A stretch of 60,112 nt of DNA from a virus. This document shows positions 15,517 through 24,428 of this stretch, piece after piece; within the stretch, counting starts at the first letter, position 1; every line of letters begins with the position of its first letter. The stretch covers positions 1 to 60,112 of the IMG/VR virus record IMGVR_UViG_3300022918_000112; one strand, 5' to 3'. The translations under genes and the position numbers were made by a program. The notes under the pieces were generated by a model, which was given only the letters and a program-made list of their open reading frames with translations, made no database searches and had not been told where the DNA came from.

Positions 15517-15882
15517 TCAGATCAGGTCGACGGCCACAGTTTGGGGGTCTGCCACGATTACCGGCACCACTGGCTCAACTGGCCAAACCGGCGCGGCGTA
15601 CCAGGTCGGTTGCACGGTGACCTTGCCCAGTGCGAACTTGTAGGTTTTCCAGGCTTTGAGATTGATCAGCAGCGCGGCCTGCTCTGCCTCATCTTTCTCG
15701 GTCGCTTCGCCAACTTCGATGCCGAACCCGATCGTGTCTATGCGCTCCTGGATACGGGCAATCTGCGCGAGCGCTTTTATGTTCCTGCCTGACAACTCAG
15801 CTTTGGCTGCAGCCAGTTGAGCTGCTTGGCCAGCAGCGTCTTTCATGGCTTTGGTGATCAGCTGGGACCAATCGATGTTCAT
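15517..15882 (-). CDS. tail fibre assembly-like protein
   Basis: 121 residues. Helical first two-thirds, then LINLKAWKTYKFALGKVTVQ and repeated Trp-Pro (WYAAPVWPVEP), the pattern of phage tail fibre assembly chaperones (LxxWKxYRxxL...WP). Its start overlaps the stop of the preceding gene. Likely acts on the fibre encoded at 16214. Confidence 0.7.
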   Translation of the reverse strand: MNIDWSQLITKAMKDAAGQAAQLAAAKAELSGRNIKALAQIARIQERIDTIGFGIEVGEATEKDEAEQAALLINLKAWKTYKFALGKVTVQPTWYAAPVWPVEPVVPVIVADPQTVAVDLI

Positions 15883-16214
15883 GCGTCAGATCTCCCTTCC
15901 TGCGATACCACTGGTTGCGGCAAAGACTGCGGCAAGGCCACTGTGCCGTCGGGAACACTCATTAGAGGCTCAGGAAACGCCTGTTCTTGGCTGAAGTTGG
16001 CGGGTATTGGCAGGATGAGCGTTAGGGTTAAATCGCCATTAACATTGTCGACGCTCTCAAAAAACCATTTGGATGCTATTGCGCCAGCCGGGAGAGTGTC
16101 GCCGTCCACCATGCGAGAGAAGTCGAAGTCTTCACCGTTTACGGTTAAAGCACTGCCATTCTTGATTACGCTCAGAGTTTCTTCGAGCCGAACCGGGTAA
16201 AGATTAATATCCAT
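15879..16214 (-). CDS. phage tail-associated protein, unknown function
   Basis: 111 residues, MDINLYPVRLEETLSVIKNG at the start with GGGAGG upstream. The start overlaps the stop of the fibre gene and its own stop overlaps the chaperone-like gene, so the three are translated together. Beta-rich with many Pro in the last third. Probably a fibre-accessory protein. Confidence 0.7.
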   Translation of the reverse strand: MDINLYPVRLEETLSVIKNGSALTVNGEDFDFSRMVDGDTLPAGAIASKWFFESVDNVNGDLTLTLILPIPANFSQEQAFPEPLMSVPDGTVALPQSLPQPVVSQEGRSDA

Positions 16215-17128
16215 TAGTACCACCTCCCAATGGCAGATATGTTTATGAAGCAGCCTTGTGTGGTAGTCCCTGAAGCCACGCCACGCCAACTGCCGGCACT
16301 TGTGGCGCTGGTGCCGAGTGCGTTTGCTGCCCACATTGTCCAGGCAGTTCCTGGAACAATTCCGATTGCGGAAACAATCGGGTTCTCCACAAAGGGAACA
16401 GGCCAATCCCCCGCGCTAAATTGGCCGGTTATGAAGACACCGTTGTTGACATTACTAATCGAGTCCGTGCTTATTACTTTTCGGCAGATCATTGTCCCGT
16501 CCGCCCATTTAGTCCAACTCCCCGCAGCGCTTGCACCACGTTCAACGACAGCTCCAGTCGGCACGCCACCAGTCTGCGAAACCGCCCCAACGATATTGGA
16601 CTTTCCGTAAGCGCCTGCTGCTTGTAGTACGGCCAGCAGTGCAGCCGTTGTACCAACGCCCGTCCCACCCTGCACGACGCTGAGCGCTGTCGTTAATCCA
16701 GAGAGCGAGGTGATGTCGCTGTTCGGGCCGGACTTGGCGGCGCCAAGACCCGAGCGCGCACCAGCTTGGTCAGTCCCACCCGTACCTCCCTTGATCACTG
16801 GCAATACATCGTAGTTACCGGTGGAGCCAAGCCCGGCCATTTTCTGGCCGTAAGTATTCACCCAGTCCCGCACCTGATCAGCCAAGCCTTTTTGGTAACC
16901 CTGAACCGGTGTTACTGCGTAAGTCGCACCAACGACTGTTGGCCCCAGATACGGCGGGATGATAGAGATCACCGTATCGCTTGCGACGTTCCCAAGCTCG
17001 TATTGGCGACCATCTGGGCCGATGAAGGCATCGCCGATCCGGGTGTTTGCTGCAAAAGCGGTATTAACACCGGTCACGGTGCTCGAATTTTGGGTGACAG
17101 AAACCGTTCCCAACCTGTGCCAGGGCAT
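16214..17128 (-). CDS. tail fibre protein
   Basis: 304 residues. N-terminal domain VSVTQNSSTVTGVNTAF with GPDGRQYEL is the start of a common siphophage fibre family; the middle has repeated GGTGGT/GGTGVGTTAA turns and the C terminus is Gly/Ala/Thr-rich (CFINISAIGRWY), as in receptor-binding tips. Forms a trimeric fibre at the tail tip and decides host binding. Followed by its chaperone-like genes. Confidence 0.8.
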   Translation of the reverse strand: MPWHRLGTVSVTQNSSTVTGVNTAFAANTRIGDAFIGPDGRQYELGNVASDTVISIIPPYLGPTVVGATYAVTPVQGYQKGLADQVRDWVNTYGQKMAGLGSTGNYDVLPVIKGGTGGTDQAGARSGLGAAKSGPNSDITSLSGLTTALSVVQGGTGVGTTAALLAVLQAAGAYGKSNIVGAVSQTGGVPTGAVVERGASAAGSWTKWADGTMICRKVISTDSISNVNNGVFITGQFSAGDWPVPFVENPIVSAIGIVPGTAWTMWAANALGTSATSAGSWRGVASGTTTQGCFINISAIGRWY

Positions 17129-17167
17129 TGAGTATCTCCAGAATAAATAGGTGCGAAGCGGAAGAAG

Positions 17168-17827
17168 TCAGGCCAGTAATTTGGCACAGAGGAATGGGCG
17201 GTGACCTTGGTCAGTCCAGGCAGTTGTTGCGAGGCTGTACATCATGATCCGGCCGTTGGCGTAATCGACGCCCAATGCGCAACCGCCACCCGTCGCATCG
17301 TTATGGCAGTTCATGGCGAACGGGTTCAGGGATACGTACTCTCCCACACCAAGCACCTTGTTAATCCCCCAGAAGTACCGGCGGCCGACGGTCAGCTGCT
17401 CGGTACCGAGGTACGTCCAGTTGCCTGCGGCGAAGGTCACGATCACCGCAGGTGCGCCACTGTCGTAAACAAGTGTCGCGTTCTGGTCCCACAACCGCAG
17501 GCCATAGGCGGCCGTGCCCATGGACGCCCAGGCGGCGGCGAAATACTGGCCGCTTAACGTGGCGTAGACGTTGGATGCCTTCATGGTGAACCCGGTCCAG
17601 TTCCCCGGCCCGCCGGTGAACCACACCGATATCGGCACCTGGATCGTTCCCTGATCCGGGCGAATAAACACTAGAGGTGGGTCCTGGCTTGTGATTGCTC
17701 TGGCAAACACCCCGGACGCATTGGTAGTCCCCGAATACGTCCCCTTGGTAAGCATGCAAAGTCTGGGGGCCTCGGCGTCAATCTGAACAAATGCATTGTC
17801 ATTGATGCTCTGAAACCCAAAGCTCAT
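17168..17827 (-). CDS. tail tip or fibre-associated protein
   Basis: 219 residues, beta-rich, Gly/Ala/Tyr-rich with segments such as GPGNWTGFTMKASNVYATLS and YGLRLWDQNATLVYDSG. The latter phrase is typical of small phage tail proteins found beside gpJ in Pseudomonas prophages. Its start overlaps the stop of the preceding gene. Structural role by position. Confidence 0.7.
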   Translation of the reverse strand: MSFGFQSINDNAFVQIDAEAPRLCMLTKGTYSGTTNASGVFARAITSQDPPLVFIRPDQGTIQVPISVWFTGGPGNWTGFTMKASNVYATLSGQYFAAAWASMGTAAYGLRLWDQNATLVYDSGAPAVIVTFAAGNWTYLGTEQLTVGRRYFWGINKVLGVGEYVSLNPFAMNCHNDATGGGCALGVDYANGRIMMYSLATTAWTDQGHRPFLCAKLLA

Positions 17828-18180
17828 GTCGAGTACCTTATCGCGTAGCCCTTGGCGACAACCACTGAGCCAATAGTGGAAGCGCTTGCAGACGGATTTT
17901 TTCTCAGGACGACGACCTGCCCCATCGAAGTGGTGACGAACGGATAGGACTTTTGGTTTCCGGTCCCGTCTGTCTCTGCTGATTGCACGTCCTGTGCCCT
18001 GGTCGGAATGATCATGAACACGCAGTTGGCCGGGTTGAAGCCCGGAATGTTCAGCGTGTAGCTGGGCGTGACTCCGCTGAAGTCGATCACGCCCTGCCAG
18101 ATCACTTGGTAGGTGAAGCTATTGGTGTCCATGGATAGGCCACCGTTTGAATCAAAAACACGCAGGCCAAATGAAGCCAT
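17824..18180 (-). CDS. tail tip-associated protein
   Basis: 118 residues; opens ASFGLRVFDSNGGLSMDTNS, a phrase resembling that of the preceding product (GLRLWDQNATLVYDS), so both may share an ancestral domain. Lies directly after gpJ with three bases between. Structural role inferred from context. Confidence 0.7.
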   Translation of the reverse strand: MASFGLRVFDSNGGLSMDTNSFTYQVIWQGVIDFSGVTPSYTLNIPGFNPANCVFMIIPTRAQDVQSAETDGTGNQKSYPFVTTSMGQVVVLRKNPSASASTIGSVVVAKGYAIRYST

Positions 18181-18183
18181 GGT

Positions 18184-21100
18184 TCACCCCAGATAGCCGA
18201 GCCGGACACGCAACACGTTGTTCGCGTCGTAGACCGAGACGTTCAGCGAGTTGATCACCAGCCGCCCCTGTCCGGGGACGATGCCGTTGATTTCAAGCGT
18301 TCCGTCTTTATTGAGAATCCAGCCTTGCTGGCCGGCGATGTAGTTGGTCGAGCTGATGTAGCTGCCGATCTTGGCGTTGGTGATGGTGCCGTCCTGGATG
18401 AAAGTCGAACCCAAGAAAACCTGACCACCCTGCACCGCAAACGGAACCGAGATGGCCCCGCCGGCGATGGTGTTAACAATGGCGAACCGATCCGCGCTGA
18501 CCAGGAACTGACTTTGCAGACCGGCGCCAGTGTTCTCGATGCCCAAGCCGATGCCGGCGGCCACGTACTGCCCGCCTGCCGTGACTTGCATCTTCACCGA
18601 CCACATGGTGTTCAGCTTGCCGGCGGTATCGGCATAGGCCGTCGATGTTTGCTGAATCGCGGCGGTGTTTTGTCCCACCGAAACATTCAACTGATCAATC
18701 TTCGTGGCCGTTGCTGACTCGCTGGTGGCGACCACCTGTTCCAGTTCGGTGATGTTCGCCGCGTTCTCGCCGATGGCGGCGTCGAAGGTAGTGATCCGCT
18801 GCGCCATCGCTTCGTTTTCAGAGGTGCGAACCTTTGATTCCGAAGCGATCGCGGCGGTGCTGGTCCAGCCCTTCAGCGCATCTGCCAGATCCCCCTCGCC
18901 ATTGTCGTCGCGAGATGATGCCCGCAACGCTTGGAAGGCTGTCGCCTGTGCAGTGACCACGCCGTCGAGCTCGGTGATCTCGGCAGTGTTGGTCGCGACC
19001 TGTTGCGCCAGGCCATTTGCTGTCTCGACAGTCTGGCCAACATCCAGCCAGTAGTTATCATTCGGTGGCGGGGTATCGAGCGGCACCGCGCCAGTCGCCT
19101 GATAGATGCGCTTGCCGACCACTACCAGATCGAATTCAACGTAGGTGGTTTCTGGGTCGTAACCCTTGAGGCCGTCCAGCGCATCGATCTGAGCCTGAAG
19201 ACCGGGGATCTTCTCGATCTCGTCCAGCAGGTCTTGGCCGAGCTCCGTCTCGGTGATCTGCCCGGCGATCATCTCAAGGATGTCTGCTGCGTTTGCGCTG
19301 GACTGACCCTGCACGCCCATGCCGATCGGATACCACGGACCGATATTGCCTATCCGATCGATCAGCCGGGCCCAAAAGTAAAAGGTCACGCCGGCACGCA
19401 GCCCCAGCATCGAATGGTCGCTTTGCGGGTACGCCAAGTCTGTCAGCTTGGTTGCAGTCTCAAGGCTGGTCGTTGGCCCATACCAGACTTCAGTCCGCTG
19501 GGTGTCTTCGGCCCCAGCCGGGAATCCCCACTTCAGGTAAATGCCGAACAGCAGCGGTGCGGCCGTCAGGAACGACACCGCCGGCGGCAGACCTTCCTTC
19601 CCCTTGAGGTTGGTCAGGATCGAGTTGCGCCAGATCGACGAGATATCGAAGGCACTCACCGCGCGGACGCGGGCCACATAGGCGCCAGCGTAGATGCCCA
19701 CCACGTCGACACTGGTCATCCCTGTACGCTGCAGCTTGATCCAGTTGCCGCTGTCCTTGCGCCACTCCACGTCGTAGCCGACTGCGCCAGCAACCGCCGG
19801 CCAGGTGATGGTCATGGTGGCGACGGCAATGCCCTGGGATACAACCGAGTTTGACGTAACGGTCACACTGGCCGGCGCCGGAACGACGGTGATCGGAATC
19901 ACGCTGATCGGCCGCTCTTCCAGGCGGGCGCCGGTGTCTATGTAGGCGAACTTGCTTGGGTCGTACTGCAGCGCACTGATCTCGAAGTCGCCTTCCGCAG
20001 TGCGCTTGGTCCGCAACACGCGATAGAGCGGGATCGCCAGATCATCGGCGTCCAATGCCCATTGCAACTGTGGCAGTGGTGCTTCGCTGTAGTTGGTGGT
20101 CACGGTCACGGCGCGACCGTTCACACTTTGCACAGTTCGACCTTCAGCCCGCCCACCTGGCAGGTTGATGATCAATCGATCGCCAGCCTTGGCTTGGGTG
20201 TCACGGTCCAAAGTAATGTTGCGCCCCAGTACTGCCGAGATACGTCCGCCTACCTCGCGTCCAGCCAGCAGCGAATCGGCCACAGGGATGATATGCCCAG
20301 GAAGCGGGATCACCCCCTCCATGCCAGTCTTGAACGACACGGTGCGGTCCTGATTGTTGCTCAGGATCGCCCACTTACCGCGGCGCTGGGCTTCCGACGC
20401 GCGGGTGCAGCCAATGGCACTCAGCTCGATAGGCTTGTCGCCCATGCGGCGCTGAAGATCCAGATCGGCAAACGGGATGACGTCGGTGTCGTAGTTGTTT
20501 GCCGGGTTGTCGTAGCTGACCAGGGCCCGAGTGTACCGAGTCTTGGCCGAGGCGCTGCCGTAGGAGAACTTGCCGTCGATGACGTTGGCGCGGGTGAAGA
20601 CATAGTCGAAGTCCTGCGCGCGCGGCATGTCCGCTTGCATCACTAATTGGCCCTGAGCCCAGTAGGTCATGCCCCGGTAAATGCCGGAAATGTCGCGCAG
20701 CAGAGACCAGGCATCAGCCTTGCCTTGCAGGTTCATGTCGCAGAGGAAGCGAGGCTCTACACCGCCGAGGCCATTCGGCACCAGCTGGTCGCAGTACTGC
20801 GCAATCCGGTAGAGCTCCCACTTGTCGACCATGAACGACTTGATGCGCTTGCCCAAGCCGAAACGGTCTTCAGTGCAAATGCCGTAAGTGATCCAAGCCG
20901 GATTATTGGTCCAGGCCTGCTTCATGGAACCGTCCCAAGTCCCGGTGTAGGTCCGGGCGATCGGGTCGTAGTTGCTCGGAACCTGCCACCTGCGCGCACG
21001 GCACTTCACGGTGACGGCTGGAATGTTGGTGAACTGCTCGGCATCGAACTCAATGTAAAGTAGCGCGGTATTCGGGTAGCGCAGCTTGGCGTCGATCACC

Positions 21101-21747
21101 TCGGTGTAACCGGCGATCAGCATGGTGTCGGCGATCTTGTTGCTGTTCTGGTTTGGCGTCAGGCGGCGGACGCGGATCTGCCAGCCAGTAGTCGCATCGG
21201 GCAGGTTGATCCGTGGCGAACGCTCATACCGCGTGGTGGTCTTGCCATCCACAGCGTCGACCAGCACCTGCTGATAGGCGCCGCCGTCGGTGGCCACATC
21301 AATGGCGTAATCAATACGATAGCCACCAATGTTGCCTTCATCGTCTTGGCGTTGCAGCGCAGGCCAAGCGAGGCGCACCCGAACGGCTGAAAGCTGAATG
21401 TTGCTGATCGATCGCACCCAAGGCGAATCGCTGCGCAGCTCTACGTTGAGCGTGGTTTCGTTTTCGACCGATGGAATACCAGGGATATAGGTTTGGTCGA
21501 CGGAACCCGAGCGCCAGTCCCACTTCACATTAGGGAAGTTGTAGTTGCCGCTCGCGTCCCGGATCGGGGTGTTGTCAAGGAAAATGTCGTAATCGGTTGG
21601 GACTTCGTCGAACTCACCCTCGCCCACGGCGATAAGCAGCTTGGCCAGGTTGGTCGAGCGCAGGCTATCGCTGGCCTCGGTCGGTGATTTTGGTTTGCTC
21701 TCCCCGCCCTTCGCGCCGTGGATGTCGATCTTCTGTGCTGCGCCCAT
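18184..21747 (-). CDS. tail tip host-specificity protein, lambda gpJ family
   Basis: 1187 residues. The N terminus (SPTEASDSLRSTNLAKLLIA, VGEGE, then DIFLDNTPI) is diagnostic of gpJ. A fibronectin type III-like segment lies around 630-720 (TITWPAVAGAVGYDVEWR), then a long helical part around 830-1000, and a C-terminal beta domain (QFLVSADRFAIVNT, DGTITNAKIGSYISS) typical of J-like central fibres. Forms the central tail tip and contacts the receptor. ATG after TGGAGGAAAGC. Follows gpI in the lambda order. Confidence 0.93.
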   Translation of the reverse strand: MGAAQKIDIHGAKGGESKPKSPTEASDSLRSTNLAKLLIAVGEGEFDEVPTDYDIFLDNTPIRDASGNYNFPNVKWDWRSGSVDQTYIPGIPSVENETTLNVELRSDSPWVRSISNIQLSAVRVRLAWPALQRQDDEGNIGGYRIDYAIDVATDGGAYQQVLVDAVDGKTTTRYERSPRINLPDATTGWQIRVRRLTPNQNSNKIADTMLIAGYTEVIDAKLRYPNTALLYIEFDAEQFTNIPAVTVKCRARRWQVPSNYDPIARTYTGTWDGSMKQAWTNNPAWITYGICTEDRFGLGKRIKSFMVDKWELYRIAQYCDQLVPNGLGGVEPRFLCDMNLQGKADAWSLLRDISGIYRGMTYWAQGQLVMQADMPRAQDFDYVFTRANVIDGKFSYGSASAKTRYTRALVSYDNPANNYDTDVIPFADLDLQRRMGDKPIELSAIGCTRASEAQRRGKWAILSNNQDRTVSFKTGMEGVIPLPGHIIPVADSLLAGREVGGRISAVLGRNITLDRDTQAKAGDRLIINLPGGRAEGRTVQSVNGRAVTVTTNYSEAPLPQLQWALDADDLAIPLYRVLRTKRTAEGDFEISALQYDPSKFAYIDTGARLEERPISVIPITVVPAPASVTVTSNSVVSQGIAVATMTITWPAVAGAVGYDVEWRKDSGNWIKLQRTGMTSVDVVGIYAGAYVARVRAVSAFDISSIWRNSILTNLKGKEGLPPAVSFLTAAPLLFGIYLKWGFPAGAEDTQRTEVWYGPTTSLETATKLTDLAYPQSDHSMLGLRAGVTFYFWARLIDRIGNIGPWYPIGMGVQGQSSANAADILEMIAGQITETELGQDLLDEIEKIPGLQAQIDALDGLKGYDPETTYVEFDLVVVGKRIYQATGAVPLDTPPPNDNYWLDVGQTVETANGLAQQVATNTAEITELDGVVTAQATAFQALRASSRDDNGEGDLADALKGWTSTAAIASESKVRTSENEAMAQRITTFDAAIGENAANITELEQVVATSESATATKIDQLNVSVGQNTAAIQQTSTAYADTAGKLNTMWSVKMQVTAGGQYVAAGIGLGIENTGAGLQSQFLVSADRFAIVNTIAGGAISVPFAVQGGQVFLGSTFIQDGTITNAKIGSYISSTNYIAGQQGWILNKDGTLEINGIVPGQGRLVINSLNVSVYDANNVLRVRLGYLG

Positions 21748-21762
21748 GCTTTCCTCCAGGCG

Positions 21763-21785
21763 AAAAAAAACCGCCTCATGGGCGG
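21763..21785 (-). terminator. hairpin upstream of gpJ
   Basis: The minus strand shows CCGCC-catga-GGCGG followed by eight T, then the gpJ ribosome site. Terminator-like; another of the intra-operon hairpins. Confidence 0.65.
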
Positions 21786-21804
21786 CCTGCTTGTTGCGTG
21801 CGGT

Positions 21805-22413
21805 TTACGCTTTGTCTTCGGCGAGGATCGATGCGGAAATGATCATGCCGCCCCATCGGCGGTCGCCGATGCAGATCGGTACTGGGTTGCCGCTGGCTGT
21901 TGTGTTTTTGGCGGAGCCGAAGGCATACGACGGCGAGTTCTCAGGGGATGCGCTTTGCGACAAGCCGCCCTGCTGCGGGCTGAGCATCTGGATCACACCA
22001 CCAGCAACACTGGCCGTGCCGGCCGCGTACAAAAAAGGGGATGCCGCTGCGAATGGTGTGAACGACAGCACGTAAGCGGCGGCAATCATTACCGTGCCAA
22101 TAATCGTCTGTAACCCCCCGGCGCGTTTGCTACCCCCAATCACCGGCACAATGCGAATTTCTCTGGTACCGCCGAGATCAAATCCACCTATACCGACGTT
22201 CTTACGGTTGCGAAAGATCGCGAACTTCAATCCAAGACGCTCAAGGCGCTTTATTTCTTCGGCGAATCCCTCGATCGTTGCGTTTAGCGCGCGGAACACC
22301 TCCCCAGCAGAACCTCCATCCAGGAGATATGGCCTGCGGCGGAAGAACATTTTAGCAAGCGAACCTGAAAGCATTACCGTCGTTGTCGGGGTGTAAGTGA
22401 TAGCTGAGCACAT
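21805..22413 (-). CDS. tail assembly protein, lambda gpI family
   Basis: 202 residues. Contains the segment GGTREIRIVPVIGGSKRAGG, a hydrophobic stretch (VMIAAAYVLSFTPFAA), LSPQQGGLSQ and the conserved end SYAFGSAKNTTASGNPVPIC with IGDRRWGGM, all familiar from gpI. Needed for tail tip assembly with K and J. It is separated from K by about 2.7 kb of accessory genes, unlike lambda, where K and I are adjacent. Confidence 0.88.
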   Translation of the reverse strand: MCSAITYTPTTTVMLSGSLAKMFFRRRPYLLDGGSAGEVFRALNATIEGFAEEIKRLERLGLKFAIFRNRKNVGIGGFDLGGTREIRIVPVIGGSKRAGGLQTIIGTVMIAAAYVLSFTPFAAASPFLYAAGTASVAGGVIQMLSPQQGGLSQSASPENSPSYAFGSAKNTTASGNPVPICIGDRRWGGMIISASILAEDKA

Positions 22414-22430
22414 GCCATTCTCCGGACAAT

Positions 22431-22451
22431 AAAAAACCGCCCGGAGGCGGT
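22431..22451 (-). terminator. hairpin upstream of gpI
   Basis: ACCGCC-tccg-GGCGGT on the minus strand followed by six T, then the gpI start region. It separates the lipoprotein gene region from gpI and could terminate accessory-gene transcripts. Confidence 0.7.
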
Positions 22452-22456
22452 CATGT

Positions 22457-22879
22457 TCAAAGCGTTGTGGGAAGAATGTCTATCTGCCCATCACCGCCGG
22501 TGAAAACTCTGTATTTCTTCACTGCACCATCTTTGACGGTGGCCTCTCGCTCTACCCGATCAGCGCCCATCGAGCAGATTCCGGACCCCGTATAAGCAGC
22601 CCCCACTGATACAGCGCCAGGTGGAAGATAGAACGAACCTTTTTGCCCCGCATCAAGCCGAGCAACCTGTCTACCTTCAATAAATACAGCCATTGAGCAC
22701 AAGCTACCCGTATGGCCCGAGTCCCGGATTACTTGGAGCACTCCGAACGATCCTGATGGCTTCTGCTGGTAGGCAGTCAACTGGCTTGCCGGCGCCTGCT
22801 TTGCTTCGCTCGACGGCGTGGGGGATGTCGCGCACCCCGCCAACAACGCAACAGCCAACGCCCCTACGAATAATTTCAT
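22457..22879 (-). CDS. lipoprotein, paralogue 1 (accessory)
   Basis: 140 residues from MKLFVG (CAGGAGTGACCTGC upstream). Signal peptide and lipobox LLAGCA; mature domain with FGVLQVIRDSGHTGSLC, VFIEGRQVARLDAGQKGSF and YLPPGAVSVG. These motifs match the neighbour at 23035 (VTVVRDGGVNSSACDF, VYVDGKRAAKLGSGEKASF), so the pair arose by duplication. Exposed in the periplasm or outer membrane; lysogenic conversion or superinfection exclusion is possible. Confidence 0.8.
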   Translation of the reverse strand: MKLFVGALAVALLAGCATSPTPSSEAKQAPASQLTAYQQKPSGSFGVLQVIRDSGHTGSLCSMAVFIEGRQVARLDAGQKGSFYLPPGAVSVGAAYTGSGICSMGADRVEREATVKDGAVKKYRVFTGGDGQIDILPTTL

Positions 22880-23034
22880 GCAGGTCACTCCTGTGGAAAG
22901 CGGGCAATGTAGCATCGAGCGACTCGATCAAAAAATCTGCTCGAGCTGAGGGCCGCACCTTCTACGGATCTACGCTTTCAGCGATTCGCCTTACGTCACT
23001 GATCAGGTGCCCGAAGGGGGCCAGGAACTCACGT

Positions 23035-23454
23035 TTATTGGTACTCGACATAGGGGCCGAGGACTAACCCTGTCATGTCAGAACTCACCCGGTAAATCAC
23101 CTCTTTATTAGCTTGAGCGGTAGCGGCAACCGTTCTAATAGCTGGCCCTGCACACAGCCCACTACCCGGTCCTGCACCAATATTTAGCGAGCCTGGTTCG
23201 ACAAAAAACGATGCTTTCTCGCCAGAACCAAGTTTTGCCGCTCTCTTGCCATCTACATAGATGACAAAGTCGCAGGCTGACGAATTAACCCCGCCATCCC
23301 TCACCACCGTGACCGTCCCGTAAGCACCCTCAGGTCTTGATTGGAAGGCGTAAATTTCGTCACTTGGAGCCTGCACGGCTTCGTTCACAGATATCGGATT
23401 AGAAGAACATCCCGCCAACAGCATTACAGCCACCGCCCCAATCAAAATCCGCAT
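23035..23454 (-). CDS. lipoprotein, paralogue 2 (accessory)
   Basis: 139 residues, MRILIGAVAVMLLAGCSS with a clear lipobox (LAGC). Shares the beta-rich mature domain of the gene at 22457, roughly one-third identical by eye. Two Cys in the mature part (SACDF, GLCAG) are in matching places in both and may form a disulfide. Placed between tail genes, where phages often carry cell-surface conversion genes. Confidence 0.8.
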   Translation of the reverse strand: MRILIGAVAVMLLAGCSSNPISVNEAVQAPSDEIYAFQSRPEGAYGTVTVVRDGGVNSSACDFVIYVDGKRAAKLGSGEKASFFVEPGSLNIGAGPGSGLCAGPAIRTVAATAQANKEVIYRVSSDMTGLVLGPYVEYQ

Positions 23455-23528
23455 GATTCTTCCTCGTCCTGAAAGGTGGTGACTGTATCACCGAGATTGC
23501 ACGACGCTGTGGCTTTACCAAGATTGGC

Positions 23529-24206
23529 TCACAGTTGGTTATCGGAAACCTCGATCCGAACGTCGGTGACAGCACGATAGCGCCATACCTTTAGTGATGC
23601 GTTGTCACCCGGGGTCATGCGGCCAATGATGGCTGTAACCTCAGGAGGACTATTCACCGGAGTGCCTGCAATCTCCAAAATGATATCGCCAGGCAGAAGC
23701 CCCATTTTCTCTGAATCGACTCCTGCCTCCGGACCAAAAACCAAGACGCCCTTTTCAGACGGTAAACCGAAGTTTTTTACAACTGCCGGTGTGACCGGAC
23801 TTATATGCGCCCCTAAACGTCCAACAGAAACCGGTTTGGCAGCCGGAGCCGGCACCGTTGCGGAAGGAATCGGACTTGGGCTAGAGCTTGGAACAATATG
23901 CGGCGCTGGTGGAGCGCTCGTTGCAACCCCTGCATTGGTAGCGACTGTTCCGGTACACCCTCGCTGAGTAACTACCTGACTAATCACTTGCCGGATTTTC
24001 TCCGTTCTGGGTGTTGGGTACTGCTCGTAGCTGGTTTGAGTAATTAATAATGAATTGCAGTCCATAGCTTCGTAAGTTGCCGGAGACTCGGTTTTTCGAT
24101 GATATTCAGCGTATTTTGCCTTTTCCTCGGCACTCATCGGAAGGAATATACAGCTCACCAGCAGTGGGGTTACTGCAACCATTAATGTAACGAGCTTGAT
24201 CGACAT
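23529..24206 (-). CDS. PDZ-domain lipoprotein or signal-peptide protein
   Basis: 225 residues (ATG at 24206; one at 24212 has no spacing for a ribosome site). Hydrophobic N terminus with LLVSCIF as a lipobox-like site, a first domain around MDCNSLLITQTSYEQYPTP, a Pro/Ser/Ala linker (about 100-125), and a C-terminal PDZ domain: GRLGAHISPVTPAVVKNFGL, VFGPEAGVDSEKMGLLPGDI, ILEIAGTPVNSPPEV. PDZ domains bind C-terminal peptides; no protease domain is present. Third cell-envelope gene of this accessory island. Confidence 0.8.
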   Translation of the reverse strand: MSIKLVTLMVAVTPLLVSCIFLPMSAEEKAKYAEYHRKTESPATYEAMDCNSLLITQTSYEQYPTPRTEKIRQVISQVVTQRGCTGTVATNAGVATSAPPAPHIVPSSSPSPIPSATVPAPAAKPVSVGRLGAHISPVTPAVVKNFGLPSEKGVLVFGPEAGVDSEKMGLLPGDIILEIAGTPVNSPPEVTAIIGRMTPGDNASLKVWRYRAVTDVRIEVSDNQL

Positions 24207-24428
24207 AGCCATCCCTGCTGCTGGTGATTTTCAATTGGGAACTGAACGCTACTGTTTTGCCCCAAGCGTGTCCATTCTGTTATTCAGCCTGTACGAATCC
24301 CCAGTAACGCCCTGTCACCCTCCGTAGTAGCCTCCTGCCTCCACGCAATGGATTTCCCAGTTCTTTGCCTGCAAGCCCAAGGACTGGGATTGCGCCAATT
24401 TCGGCGCGGATAGGACCTAGGAGGTCAC

